Positions 24,245 to 36,753 of a DNA stretch of 64,000 nucleotides are shown piece after piece; the stretch's first letter is position 1; every line of letters begins with the position of its first letter. The stretch is taken from assembly GCA_030248065.1 (NCBI GenBank), contig JASAMV010006783.1:41198-105197 (forward strand), written 5' to 3'. Below the pieces are notes generated by a model. That model saw nothing but the letters and a program-made list of their open reading frames with translations, searched no databases and was not told the DNA's origin. Source of the stretch: Rhynchonema sp. JSB1_4 (lineage: Eukaryota; Nematoda; Chromadorea; Monhysterida; Xyalidae). The translations under genes were made by a program, and so were the position numbers.

Positions 24245-27200
24245 ATGTCCAATATCCTTGATATCCTGCTGTATCTACTATTCACAAGCACGACTGTATA
24301 CGGTAGTCACACAAACTCAAGCAATCACAATGGTAACAGTAATGCCAGCGGACATATCGACCAGGTCCTCCCTCAGGGCATATCCAACAGCACAAGACTT
24401 GTGTCGGCCGTTGGGGGTCCGGATTTCAGCCAGTTGAGTACTCGTGAGCTCACAGATGACGAGATCGCGAATTTGAAGCGAGAAGCGTTGTTGTTGGAGG
24501 CTGAAGAAACCCAGCCCGGACGGCCGTCGGGACCGAATTTCAGCAAGATCTACTTTGATCGTGTGCAACTGCAATTGTGAGTAGTAAAACTTGTGGGATT
24601 CATGACCACCTCGCTGTGGTGAATACCGTCTTGGAAATTAAGTGATCGACAGTTTGGGGCCAAGCCCTAATCGCCGACAGTCTTCCTAAACGCCGGACTC
24701 CAACACGTCTGCAGCAACTTTTGACACTGAATGGTATTCACTGCGTTTTCTGTGCTGACCTCGGACAAACATCATATCGAATTATGTAAATTTGCGTGTG
24801 AAATTCCAGATTTCTGACCAAGAAGAAGAAGAAACACCCCGAAGACATCAACAAAGACATCGACTTCAAGCAGGAGAAGCAGAAATTGTCGAAGAAGAAA
24901 ATGAAGCACGGCGTTGAGACACAGTTGTTTCACGAGGCAGAATTGCACGAGATTCAAAGCAACATTCAGGCTTTGAAACGGTGCATCAACAGAAGGGATA
25001 AAAGAGGGGTTTGTTTCCTCCGCTTCTGTCACAATGACGGCAGGCATTCGTGCAGACGATGTCCTAGTGCACCGACTGGTCTCTGTGCAAACAGGACCGA
25101 AGCTCACTGGCCACCCCGGTCTATGATCAGGCTGTTATGTGCTGATGGGCATGATATCAAATTCTAGACAGACTTACATACATACACATTTTGCCCACCT
25201 TCATTAAGTAGCAATGTCTCTACCTAAAAATGAACCAGCAGTGAAATTCATCTTATTCACATAAATTTTTTTCAACTGCAGTTTTTCAACCGTTTCCAGG
25301 GCAGCAACAATCATAACGCGGACACGGACGCCGAACCGTTTCTGATGGGTGATCTGTTGCCATCGAAGCGTCAGATTGAGTACATGGTCGAAAAATGTGA
25401 ATCTCATGTTCCGCCGGGACATGTGAGTGATGTGCTGTAAATCACACTCCGTTTTTGCATGCGTATGTGTCGAGAAAGTATTCAACAATTCATTCTGGAC
25501 GATCTTATCATCCACAACCATCTGACATGAATGACCGACTTTCAGGGGCCACAAATATAAAAATTCCATGCGACATTTAAAGATTGCGTGATCTTTTTGA
25601 CCCTATGTATTCGCCAAACTCATTTTCCATAGCTCGACAGGAAATCAGCGCATCCAGACGTCCTAAACGGAAGGTCGGTGTCGAGCCATACATCAACTAC
25701 TGGGATCTCAACAGCCCAATCTACGTGACGGCCGATCCAGCGGCGTCATCAGCCCTGGTCACACTTGTGCAACAGGTGCTGACGTTTTTGAATGAGAGAA
25801 CGTGTATGGATCTGCGATATGCGTCACCGCCAACTACGCAGCAACATCTGCACGTCACCGTGAACGCTGGGTTAGTTCCACCGGCACACCAACCGCGTGA
25901 ATGGATGAAATAGATACTGCGGGCCATATTAAATATGTTGATTGATTTTTTTAGATGCTACTCTCTGATCGGCAAAGTCAACCTCGATTCATCGAATGTC
26001 TTTCTCGAACAACCGGTCAATATAGGCGCTGGTTGTGAATATGTAAGTTGAGTGTGAGTGGTATAAGTTGAGCATGTGCGATTGTTGAGTGAATAAGACA
26101 TTGAGTGAATGCGTTGGTTGAGTCAATAAGATAATTGAGTGATCGAATACGTTAGTGAAGTGAATAAGGTACAGTTCCGGGTGCAATTCTAGGCTGAAAG
26201 TTGAAGTCGCGTGCACGCGCGTGCACGCGACTTCCTAGTGCTAAAACATAGGGAGCGCACGCCAGCGCACGCGCAAAACTTCGCGTGCACGCGCGTGCAC
26301 GCGAAGTTACTTCGACTTTTGCCTATACTTTGCACTGTTTCGCACGCGCGCGCACGCGACTTCAACTTTCAGCCTAGAATTGCACCCGGAACTGTAGTTG
26401 AGTGAATACGTTAGGGGAGTGAATGGGATACTGTTGAGTGAATGCGTTTGTTGGTTGGATCAAACAAGATGTTTCAGTTCGGTGTGATCGTGCACGAGTT
26501 CATGCACGCGCTTGGCATGCACCACGAACAGAATCGTGATGACCGCGATCAGTACGTGACCATCAATTGGGACAACATCGGCGAGGATTGGCGGTACAAC
26601 TTTGAGAAATGTAACGGGCAGTGCGGCACGCCGGACGAGTATGATTACGCCAGTATCATGCACTATGCGAGGGTACGTGGGCTGGACGTGCTTTAGGCCA
26701 GCGTTGCAAGCTTAATGGCACGCATCAGACGTCATTCTAAACTGTTGCAGAACGCCTTCAGTATCAACAGCCTAGACACGATCACTGCTAATGACGGATA
26801 TCACACATCAGTGTTCAACATGGGAGAGGAGCCAACGTTCTTTGATTTGAAGCAGCTGAATTCGATGTATTGCGCTGGTGAGCAGTCAAACGTTCCTTAT
26901 TGGAAATTTTGAATGATCGAATCCACATAACCAAATATCACTCTATTTCCCAGCCACATGTCCGACTGCTCTCAGCTGCGGCACATATGGATACACGGAC
27001 CCGACCAACTGTTCGACATGCGTGTGTCCTGATGGTGTGGGAGTGGGCAACTGCGACGATCCACAATTGGGTACGTGGATGGACTGTTTGCTGAATTTTT
27101 CACAAACATCAAACCAGTCCAGTCTGAATCATGCCAAGTGATTTATTCTGAGTTACGGTATCCCGAGATATATGATCAGGCATAAAGTTGTTGAATGCAG

Positions 27201-30200
27201 AAACGCGACCATGTGGCGGAACGCTGATAGCGTCGACTACCGACTGGTCGCAGGTACTGACGATTTCACGTGCCGCGACGGCAACGCCACCGGATACCTG
27301 CATTTGGTTGATCAAGGTATGCGATATGTGGACAGTGCTGACATTTTGATTGTTTTATTAACACTCGTGGTCAATGATCGGATTTTAGCGATCGTGTTCC
27401 AAAGTACCTTTCTGACTTTTCAGAGCGCCAATGGCGGTCCCGTGGAATTGACTTGGTTCTCTATGTACCTCTACGAAGACAGCGCTTATGAATGTTATTT
27501 TGAGAACATGGAGATTCGAACGGGCAACTTCCAACAGTCCACCCAACGGTGACGCAATTACGAGTGGTTAGATTGACAAAACGATATCATGACGACAAAA
27601 TTAATTTTCAGCGAATGCGGTAACTTGGGTGCTCGTACGGTTCGGGCTGATGTGGATCGCATCATGCTGATCTATTCGTACAAATTCTCGGATGCGTTCA
27701 CTGATATCGGTGTAACGTACCGACAGCTGGACGCCAGTGGTTAGTCTTCACCGTTGTCAGGTCTTTACCGATGTTGGAGCATATGCGGGTTCTTTTCTCA
27801 CACCAGGAACTAATCCGGCCACCACACCCACTACAACAACACCGAGCACGACTACACCTACCACAACACCAAGTACGACCACACCCACAACAACGCCAAC
27901 CACAACACCAACAACAACACCTACAACAACACCAACTACAACTCCCACAACAGTGCCAACAACAACACCAACTACAACTCCCACAACAACACCTACAACA
28001 ACACCAACAACAACGCCAACAACAACACCAACTACAACTCCCACAACCACACCAACAACAACACCAACAACAGCACCAACAACAACAACCATCCAAACAA
28101 GTACGAGCAGCACCACAGTCACTACCACTGCTACCCCAGCTACTGTTCGTACCACTACCATGTCCACTACAAGCACTACCATGCCCACAACTAGCCCCAC
28201 TGCTACCCCAGCTACTGTTCGTACCACTACCATGTCCACTACAAGCACTACCATGCCCACAACTAGTACTACTGTTCCTTCCACTACCACCGTCCCAAGC
28301 ACGACTGTACCAACCACTACTAGCACAATTACCACTACCTCTGCTTTACCACTGACTACCAGTACCACCATTTTACCACCGGCTACCACCACTATTTTAC
28401 CTTTAACCACCATCACAACAATTCCCTCCACAACCACAACAGGTCAGTTGACAACAGCTTTGCTCTCCTGGTCCTGATCGCATGATATGTAAGATCCAAC
28501 TAACCACACGTTTCATGTTTGTAACCTTAGACTGACAAGTAATGAATTAACTACAAAAAAACCAGAGTTGCCACCATTTCAGCAGCAGCAACTCCTTTGC
28601 CCGCAACCACAACAACGCAACCAACAACTGCAGCTACAGGTAGGCAGACGCGTTTGTGCAGTTGGAGCGCATCGAACATTGTGGGTACGAGTCAATGACT
28701 TACCACAACATAATGTTCAGCACCGACGACAACAACGCGGCGCACACGGCCGCCATTCACGTTGTTCACTTTGCCATGGCAGACCACAGAACGAACGACA
28801 GTCACATTGCCGCCCACAACTACCCTATCAAGCACAACCACTCAGCCTACCACAACTCCAACCACTCCGTCAACTACCATCCCGACTACAACACGACCCA
28901 CTACCACCCCAACTACACGTCTCACTACAACCCCTACCACACGTTTTACTACCCAACCAACCACACCTCGAACCATGCCGACAATACCGACCAGACCCCC
29001 AACCACATCGGCGATACAAAGGCCCTCTACCGATGGACCGTTCACATTGCCGCCGACTCGTCCGAGTCCTTCAAGTCCCCGTCCACCACCGTCCGCCACA
29101 CCGAGTGCGCGTCCGCCGGCCACACCGCCACGACCAGTGATCTTGCCGACACAACCGACTGTCAGGCCGAGCATATGGACATCAAAGCGTCCGCCGCGGC
29201 CAACACCCAAACTGCCGCCGTTCACGCGGCCGGTGATGCCGTCGTGGACAACGCCCGAATACATTGGCCGACCATCGGAAACGGACGGGACATTGCCGCC
29301 GACCACGACCAACCAGGTGGTCACACCAATGTTGACCACAAGGAGGCCGCGACCAACACGAACAGGCAGCCCTCGTCCGACACCGCCGGCCACACTTGCC
29401 ACTGATTTGCCACGGCCGAGTACCGGCCAATTCACGCCGCCGACACTGGGACCGACACCGAGTCGACCATCATTCACGACCTTCACACTGCCGCGAACAC
29501 GACCAACGCGGACGAGCGACGGCGGCCAACGACCGCCGACCGCAGGCCCACCGACGATTCCGGTCGTCACACCATCACAACCGCCGAGTCTGCCCGTTTA
29601 CAGCACGCCCCCGCAACTGCAAACGCCCGGTAAGCAATCTACCACCGACGCAAGGTCTAAACACACCCGACCCACCCGCCCACCGTTCACATTCCGACCG
29701 CGACCCGGTCGCCAGCCGACCGTGCCATCCGCGCCCGCTGTGACCGTGACCATACCGGATTGGGCCATACCACCACGACCAACGGAGGGCGCGCCGGACA
29801 ACACAGTTAGTCCGGTGCGACCAACCCTACCCTCCAGCAGCATCGAGAACGTGCCGAAGAGCAACGATCTGATGGAGGCCGTGCAGGCTAAAATCAACGA
29901 TTTGCGAGATCGAATGGACACGATACGATCCCGTATGCATTCGCGATTGCAACGCTCGCAGATGGGATTCGTCGAAGATATGAAGCCGGAAATGGATGAA
30001 GGTGAGGTGAACTGTGAGGATATGTTTCGTAATTCTGTGGAATACCGATCAGCGAATCGGAACGCATTATGAACTTGGAGATTTATGATAAGCATGTGTC
30101 TCAGCCTCATCTGGACCAAAGCAACCACCGGGACCGAGGTTTAGCAGGTTCTATTATGCGAGTGGTTGAGCAAGGGAACGAATAAGAGCAGACGTTTTCA

Positions 30201-30434
30201 TATGCCGTTTGCTGGCTAGCTTTCGGCTCAATGGGTTGGTTCTCCACACCAAAATCTCAAAATTAACCGCTGACATCTGTGGGATTTCGCCTGCACACAC
30301 AATGCCTCAAAACCACCAATCACTTTTCAGATGGCTACCAAGTCAACAGTGTGAACACGGGTGCACAACTGCTGTCCACGGCCAGCAAAGTGGCCGAAAT
30401 CAAGGAGCGTATCATTCAAACGGCCAGAAAATGA
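24245..30434 (+). CDS. Astacin metalloprotease with EGF-like, CUB and mucin regions (NAS-like)
   Basis: Secreted zinc endopeptidase. Fifteen exons close in phase: 24245-24576, 24810-25008, 25282-25422, 25641-25870, 25955-26042, 26478-26672, 26751-26877, 26954-27070, 27201-27316, 27424-27548, 27612-27739, 27807-28442, 28583-28639, 28790-30001, 30331-30434, giving 1268 residues. Order: signal peptide; a Lys-rich prodomain with FLMGDLL in the place of the FxGD aspartate switch; a basic cleavage region (SRRPKRK); the catalytic domain with GCYSLIG, zinc motif HEFMHALGMHHEQNR (His336, Glu337) and Met-turn SIMHY; a Cys-rich EGF-like exon; a CUB domain (CGGTLIAS, ENMEIRTG, ECGN); about 590 residues of Thr/Pro-rich mucin; and a charged helical C-terminus likely to coil. 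All catalytic residues are present, so it should be active after prodomain removal. Nematode NAS proteases act in moulting and matrix processing, which suits its place next to a cuticlin; that link is inference. Confidence 0.94.
26043..26460. repeat. Intronic minisatellite of 'gttgagtgaatacg' type
   Basis: Degenerate copies of a 14-25 bp word (gttgagtgaatacgtt and variants) run from 26043 to about 26170 and again from 26397 to about 26460. The two parts are one array split by the inverted-repeat element at 26172-26394. Confidence 0.75.
26172..26394. mobile_element. Tc1/mariner-type MITE, 223 bp, in astacin intron
   Basis: The terminal inverted repeats are perfect over at least 43 bp, starting CAGTTCCGGGTGCAATTCTA. 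A TA dinucleotide flanks both ends (26170-26171 and 26395-26396), the target duplication of Tc1/mariner elements. The core is an iterated, self-complementary gcgtgcacgcg word. No coding capacity. Confidence 0.9.
27807..28442 (+). repeat. Coding Thr/Pro repeat (mucin tract) of the astacin
   Basis: An ACA/ACC-ACA-CCX-type repeat encodes TTTPTTTP runs; it also holds two copies of a 69-bp block starting gctaccccagctactgttcg (28131-28199 and 28200-28268). The long open frames in the other five frames here (up to about 250 codons) result from this composition and are not genes. Confidence 0.88.
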
Positions 30435-30556
30435 TCCAACTTAGGTCGCACATATGATTTTGATAAAAAAATGAGCGAGGCGATTGATTGTACAATTCTT
30501 TGTTCAAAAACTGTCAGAAATTGGCACTGAGTTTGGTCGATCGACGAACTGCTTCT

Positions 30557-30880
30557 TTTAGACACTTTGCTTGAGAAAGTCGAACGCTTTTCATACGGAT
30601 GGGGCCAAATTTTATCGAATTCGAGTTTGTGTCATTAAACAGTTATATGGGACGGGTATATTACGCATGCAAAATATTTTTTGAAAACTTCCTGGCTAAC
30701 TCGAGATATAGCTCAGCACAAAATTTCCTTTTTTGAGCTACATCTCGGCTTAGACAGAGTTTTCAAAAAAATATTTTGCATACGTAATATTCCCGACCCA
30801 TAGAACTGATTTTTACCCCAAACTCAAAATCAATCAGATTTGGCCTTTTCGTTCGAATCTATCTGGCAAAATGTCTTAAC
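30557..30880. repeat. Long hairpin of about 320 bp
   Basis: The central arms (about 30646-30690 and 30758-30805) are strong complements built on 'tgcaaaatattttttgaaaac'. Weaker pairing continues outward through 'ggccaaat' to 'gacactttgc'. The short loop carries 'gagatatagctcag/gagctacatctcgg', itself complementary. A MITE or an RNA-hairpin source; no target duplication found. Confidence 0.75.
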
Positions 30881-31792
30881 AAACATGACGTTTCGTGCAT
30901 CAACAAGTATAATCCATAATTCATTAAACTGTTTCCTGCACCTGCTAAAAATCAGTTCTTGGAAATATACTTTCACACACCTGTCAATAAATTAACAAAT
31001 TCACCTGTGCGCTAAACGTCATGTTTGACACGCATCAAATAGTCCTTTAAAAACGACAGTAAATTATTACTGTAAACTGCAGTCAGTTTTCAAATACGTA
31101 TTTGTATAACTTGACCTTTTTATTTATTTGCCTATTTACAGATCCAAATTTGCATGGCATGAACTACAAACATGATTAATGAATTAACAAACCGAGCGTA
31201 AAGATAAATGAATAATAAAGGCGATTTATACTCAAAGTCGAGCAACAAATAACAACCAACACACCCCAGAACCCGCACCCCCCCCCCCCGCCCCCCGGCC
31301 CGGCCCGGGGCCCCGGGGGAAATAAAACATTGGTTTTATACATAGCCGAGGAAACAAGGAAACCAATCACCTAAGATCAGAAGAAACGCGCAAAAAAAAC
31401 ATACAGCAAAGCCCTGAACAACAAGTGTAATATGACAAGCACATGAGACGGACAAAGTTGAACGAATTTGTATCACAAAAACAAATCGATATTCTAGATC
31501 TTTGAAACATCAGAACTGTGGCGGTGAGCCCCTGCAATCAATTTCCTACTTCTGCCTGCAACAACTGCCAGATTTCAAACTTGAGATTTGTGACGGAGCG
31601 TATTATTGAACGAACATTGAAAACATAAAGCAACGACCACGGCTGAACCAGGACTTGCCTGGTAGGCTAGGTGAACACAAAACATCGTCGCAGTTGTTGC
31701 CTTCCAAGCTTGCTGCAGACCGATCGTTGTGAAGGCCTTTAACTAAATCGTACTCGATTTTAATCAACGGAGTCAATTGATCAAACCAATCG

Positions 31793-31869
31793 ATTGAGCT
31801 AAAATGGACGAGGTACGAAGACTGAGCATTTCAGCTTCCTAGAACCTCGTCCATTTTTAGCTCAATCAA
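31793..31869. repeat. Hairpin, 20-bp stem
   Basis: 'ttgagctaaaatggacgaggt' pairs with 'acctcgtccatttttagctc' across a loop of about 35 nt. No promoter or terminator context is evident. Confidence 0.75.
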
Positions 31870-31974
31870 GACGTTTCTAGCCACTTCGTAACTGAGCATC
31901 ATCAATTCTTGTTGGTCGGTTGCTTTTGGCACGTGCTCCCCAATTTCCAAATCAATACAACGGTAATATATGTA

Positions 31975-32077
31975 GGTTGATGACGTCTCGCCACCACCAG
32001 AGTAACATCATCAGATATTCTTTCAGTGGGCATGTCTGATGATGCCACTTTGGTGGTGGCGAAACGTCATGAACCCC
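31975..32077. repeat. Hairpin, about 38-bp stem
   Basis: 'atgacgtctcgccaccacca' through 'acatcatcagata' pairs with its near complement ending 'gtggcgaaacgtcat'. A small inverted-repeat element or a foldable transcript, 155 bp beyond the LIN-54 stop codon. Confidence 0.75.
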
Positions 32078-32231
32078 ATAACCATTCGTGTTGATTTTGA
32101 AATTGTGGAGCGCGTGCCATAGGCAACCAAACATGAACTCTTTTGCCCACAACCACAGATATAACATTGCCCAACTCAAACACATAATCAATTCTATATT
32201 ATTAATGAAACATCACTGCAAAATGAATAAA

Positions 32232-35200
32232 TCACGAGCCACAATTGGTGATGATCTGATGTAGGCAACGACCGAATTCGCGTAGAATCGACGCCTCCAT
32301 TGTGGAGTCATCAATGTCTGAAATCGACAGAATTAAACTTAAAATTAAATTGAAACCCTAAACTATTCATACTTACGTCGTGTCTCCATCTCTTCCGCCT
32401 GCGCCACCAAACACAGAGTTGTCGCTTCGATGACTTCATCGGTCATGTACGACCACGGCAGACTGGAAAATATAAGAAATTGTCGAAAGTCCTAAAAACT
32501 AACAAATTTTAACCGAAAATATACATAACACTAATGTTGGTTGCATTGTATTAACATCGACCAAGCACAAATATTAGTCGATGTCCAGTAGATAGGAACA
32601 CAATTATAGTCTAGCTCTCAATGGGAAGACGACCGAGCGCTTTCGTAGTTGGGCACTGCGGTCGAGGCAAATAGAGAGCAAAAATAGAAATCATCCTCCG
32701 ATCAGCAAACAAAACAAGTTTTATTTGGAACGCACCCTTTTTGGGCAGATTGAGATTTCGGCTGTACACCGAACAAGGCAGCTGTGACGTCATCGCTCAT
32801 CACCGAATCACCTGAAGGGCAAAAAGTTTATAAAGATCTTGAAAAACTTTTCCACACAACCAAATAAAAATAAAGCAAACTAGCCAGCCATTCCATACGG
32901 ATCCGAGTCGTCATCAAAGTGATATTGTTGGTTGGACGAGTTCCTGTCAGCAGTTGCATTTACACTTGAAGCGCCGAGATCCGATCGATTCGGATAGTCG
33001 TTGGATGCGGCTGCTTGCAGTGCTAGTAAGCCTGAAAAAAAATCGAGAACTTTTACTTGAAAAAGTGATTGAGAAACAGAAATATAATTAAAGTTGATTA
33101 TCGGATCCAATTTTTTCGCGGGACTTGACTACGAAGAGGTTGGTTATATAAAAACGCACTTTTGTACATTGCGCTGGTCTAAATCAGAAACGGGCGCATG
33201 CTGAAATCAAAAATTCGGATGCGGTCAACGGGATGGATATGGCGATGTGCCGCACAATACGCATTCACGTCTGCCTGGGACGCCAGCCACGTGGCTGACT
33301 TGGCGGCACATGGAAGTGACGGACAGTCAACAACCCGCCACCTGTTCTGGACTGTTGACAGTATGGATTGATGAACTGTGCACCCCTCAAAGACCGGCAT
33401 AGCTGTTCGACGTGGGCGAGGACGAGGATTACTGCATAAGTTTCAGTTTTCTGTTAACATGTCCTGTGATCTGTCCTGATTTCCGTGGCGCGTTTCGTAG
33501 CTTGTGTTTGCAATGGTTTTGTTATAACCAGTGTTGCAACTATTTTTTATTTCCGTAATTTTCCCATCCCCACCCGATCTTGTAATTATGCTTTTATCAC
33601 TTAAATTTGTCTGTATGGTTTCATGCGTCATTGAAGAGCAACAAAACAAACACAAGCCCGACCCAGGTAGGCACCAATCTCCCCCAAACACGTTGCCCAC
33701 ACTAAACCAACCAGCAGCAGCGGTTTCCGAGCTCGACGATGTAGCCACACTAGACAAAGCCTGTACGCCCCCAGTCACAGTCTGCACCGGGTTGGAGTAC
33801 CGGGCGAACGGGTTGGCGAACTTCTGTTCGCGACGCATTTGCTTGGCGAGACGGTCCTGCTCAGTGTTGCGGCACGACTGGCACTTGCATCGGTCCGTAC
33901 ATGCGACTTTGGCCTGCATGCGAAAACGAATGGTCAGTCATGTGAAACTTGGTGATCGGTTCAGTACAATCTGTTTGCGATGACTTATTGATAAAAGTGA
34001 GAATTGAAAAAGTGGTGGCAACACTCGATCGGTCTGGCTGAACAATTTACACCGGTCGGAACAAGAAACTGTAGGAAAACTCGAAACAACGCGAGGGTCA
34101 CTCCAACTGTGACTGCAATTATCGACAGTTTCACCTCACCTCATAACATTCACAGTAGTTTTTTAGACAGCTCGACTTCTTGCAATGGCAGCCTTTCAGG
34201 TGCGCCCGATCCGACTCGGTGCCACGCGCACTGCTGCTCGATACTGAAACATTTTCTTTGTTAGAATTTTGCAATCAAAGCAGTCCACTTATTATATAAA
34301 TAATATATGAGGCGGATATTTAAAAAAAACATTGTGCAATGCACTCCCACAGACAAGTCACCAAACGTAAAATAAGATGTCACGAAGGAACTGCAGTGCG
34401 ACTACAGTATTGCGTTCGTATGGAACCGTGCACACGAGATGATCACGTGATGTCGGCAACGATGAACGCTTTTATGAATCAGATTTGAACCCCAACGCTT
34501 TGGGGTTGCGGTCAGATGCACCGACCACTGAGCTAAGGACGTCTCAAACCATAAACAGCAGGCACCTAGTTTCTGGACAATCGTGCCATTGACATGCACC
34601 TAAGATAAATAAAAGCAGCCAACAACGCACCGATTTTCGACTGGAACGCATTCGGGTTTCTTTCCAGGCACTGTTTGATTGCTTTCGTACGCTCGGCCGT
34701 ATACGCCGGATCATTACGACAATCCTTGCAATTGCAGTTGCTGCAGAATTCGCCCGTCGCAAAACAATCACAATACCTGAGAAATGAAAACAACTGAGAC
34801 ATTTTATTTTCCGGAAATCAATCAAAATTGTAGAAGAACAACGTACAATTTCAGACAGCCTGACTTGGAGCAATTGCACACCTTCTTTCCGGCTTGTGGC
34901 GGAAGTTTTCTGCTGCAAACTGATTCAACTTTAGATCATAGTAATGAAACGCAAAATATCTGGCGTTATATAGTTGTTCACAGCTCATAAATTTGAAATT
35001 TAACATCTGGCAGAAATGCGTTTCTAAACGTTGCCGTCATAAACGCGAGCAGAAAAACAACAGCCCAAACACTATCACGAAAAACTCGCGATTCAGAATT
35101 TCGGACAACATCGCCTCTCTGGTGAACCTCGAACAGCAACAAATGGAAAACACTCTGGGCTCAGAGAATGGATTATGCTATAATCATTGCTGTGAAAAAC

Positions 35201-36753
35201 AAGGATAAATCGAAGAAACTAAAAAATTGAAAAACAAACCCGCCGCGCGACGTGGAAGGAACGGTTGTCTGAAAAAAGCAAATGACATTAAGCCTGAATA
35301 AGAAACGCTGAAAATCAAGAGCAAATCGACCAACCACCGTGGGAATGATTGTGCGATACTGCGTTGACTGGCGATAACCGGGAGGTAGGCGAAGTGGGGT
35401 GCTGGTTGACAAGACCTGGAAAATATTGGATCAGACAAAACTAAAAGTACATTTGCGGACAGCCCCAAGACCGACATGCTGTGTTTGTTTCAGATTGATG
35501 ACACGAGTCGCTGTGTTGTTGGTCGGGCCGAGGACTCGTACGTACTGTATTTTATCGGAGCCTGCCTGAAATGCAAAAAACATCAATGTTAAAGAATCGT
35601 GACAACAGCTTGAAATTAAAAAAACGAACCGATTTCACAGGTGATATTGCGGGAAATGATGTTGACGCACCCGATGAGCCGAGCCGCACCATCTGAAAAT
35701 TTTCGAAATTATAAGAGAACAAGAAGAATATAACTGCAATTTTTTCAAATGTATCATTTGAATGGTTTCGTGCCCAAAACAAGCAGTTACCTGAGCCGGT
35801 TTGATCACAAACTGCTGTCCGGTGCTGGTCCGACCCATGCGATGAGATGATGCTCCGCTGGGATCCTGAAATGACTGCTCGAATTATAATTTAATTTCGA
35901 GTTTTAATATTTAATTATTGCTGACGCACCTGCATGTAAATGACCTGCGAGCCCGTTGACGTGGGTTGTTGTTCGTGATAATAATTATAATCGTCACTGC
36001 TCATGTTGCTGCCATCATCGATGTATTCTATCGCATCGTCGTCGTAACCGTTGCCACCTGCAATTGACCACCGTTAAGTCGACTACGTCACGAAATTGTT
36101 CATGGATTTCACCAAACAGTGGAAGTGAAAAATGAAGTGGCGCGCGTCGTTCATGTTCTGCAACTGCTCCGTTTTCTCACTTTTTTTGGCTGGCGTTCTG
36201 TTACTGAGGGGGGCTCGATTCTTGCGAAGGGGCACAGAAACCCCTAAATTGACCCCTACTTGCGGATGGAAAAACAGTTTTCTCGTAAAAAACGGTTTTT
36301 GATTCTTTTTATGCGACCGATGTCTGTGGTGAAAAACAAAACCGAAAAAACCTCAGCCGCCCACCAAAAAAACCTACGTATTTTCCTGCAAAATTGAGCA
36401 ATCATTGAAAAAATTTCCGCTATCTTGACAACGCATTGTCAGAAACGAAAGAAAACGGGAGTTCTATTTTCTCGCTCGTGTTTTTAATGGGGGCGGGGCG
36501 GGGGAGCGGGTCAATTGACGTGACGGGGCTCATATTTTTCACTTGGCTCCCCAACGGATAAATCGATAAATCATTGTTAAAAGTGGCCATAAAATGCCCC
36601 AAACCCGACAAACGCCATGGACAACAACACACAATGTAAAAATCACACGACAAAAAGCACAAATGAAAAGAAAGACAAACTTGTTCCGACGATTTCTTCT
36701 TCAACCACTTGCATTTCTTCCAGTTCTTCTGGTTGCGCGTACAGCTGATCCAT
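32232..36753 (-). CDS. lin-54: LIN-54 / tesmin-type CXC DNA-binding protein
   Basis: DNA-binding subunit of the DREAM/MuvB cell-cycle repressor complex, acting in the nucleus at CHR elements. Fifteen exons on the - strand: 36681-36753, 35930-36057, 35791-35865, 35630-35692, 35476-35565, 35335-35415, 35240-35268, 34847-34912, 34631-34776, 34140-34243, 33703-33913, 32899-33031, about 32736-32795, 32377-32462, 32232-32317 (about 476 residues, shorter than the roughly 750 of human LIN54). An acidic N-terminus is followed by the first CXC repeat ([19 protein letters not shown], first Cys near residue 192), the [11 protein letters not shown] linker and the second CXC repeat ([27 protein letters not shown]). 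The C-terminus ([26 protein letters not shown]) matches the helical MuvB-binding end of the family. The 32795 acceptor and the 33703 donor were picked by phase and are weaker than the rest. Confidence 0.93.
34480..34545 (-). other. tRNA-like sequence in a LIN-54 intron
   Basis: Read on the - strand, the A box (ttagctcagtggtcgg) is close to canonical and the B box (ggttcaaatc) fits, with normal spacing. The arms do not fold into a convincing cloverleaf. It lies in the intron 34244-34630. A tRNA pseudogene or SINE head is more likely than a working tRNA. Confidence 0.5.

Larger units (their letters stand above)
30435..32231. other. Intergenic between convergent genes, with hairpins
   Basis: No gene seen between the astacin and LIN-54 3' ends. 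Contains hairpins at 30557-30880, 31793-31869 and 31975-32077 and a C/G tract at 31277-31319. The 64-codon frame over the C-tract is an artefact of composition. Confidence 0.65.

Noticed and set aside
27698..29570. Several long open frames on both strands over the Thr/Pro region (His-, Val-, Gln- or Cys-rich)
   Set aside because: They arise from the ACA/ACC/CCA repeat composition; only the Thr/Pro frame joins the astacin exons in phase.
33179..33400. 73-codon - strand frame inside a LIN-54 intron
   Set aside because: Including it would break the phase between the flanking exons, and it matches nothing in the LIN-54 family.
34480..34545. Functional tRNA gene on the - strand
   Set aside because: A and B boxes are good but the acceptor and T stems do not pair; treated as tRNA-like only.
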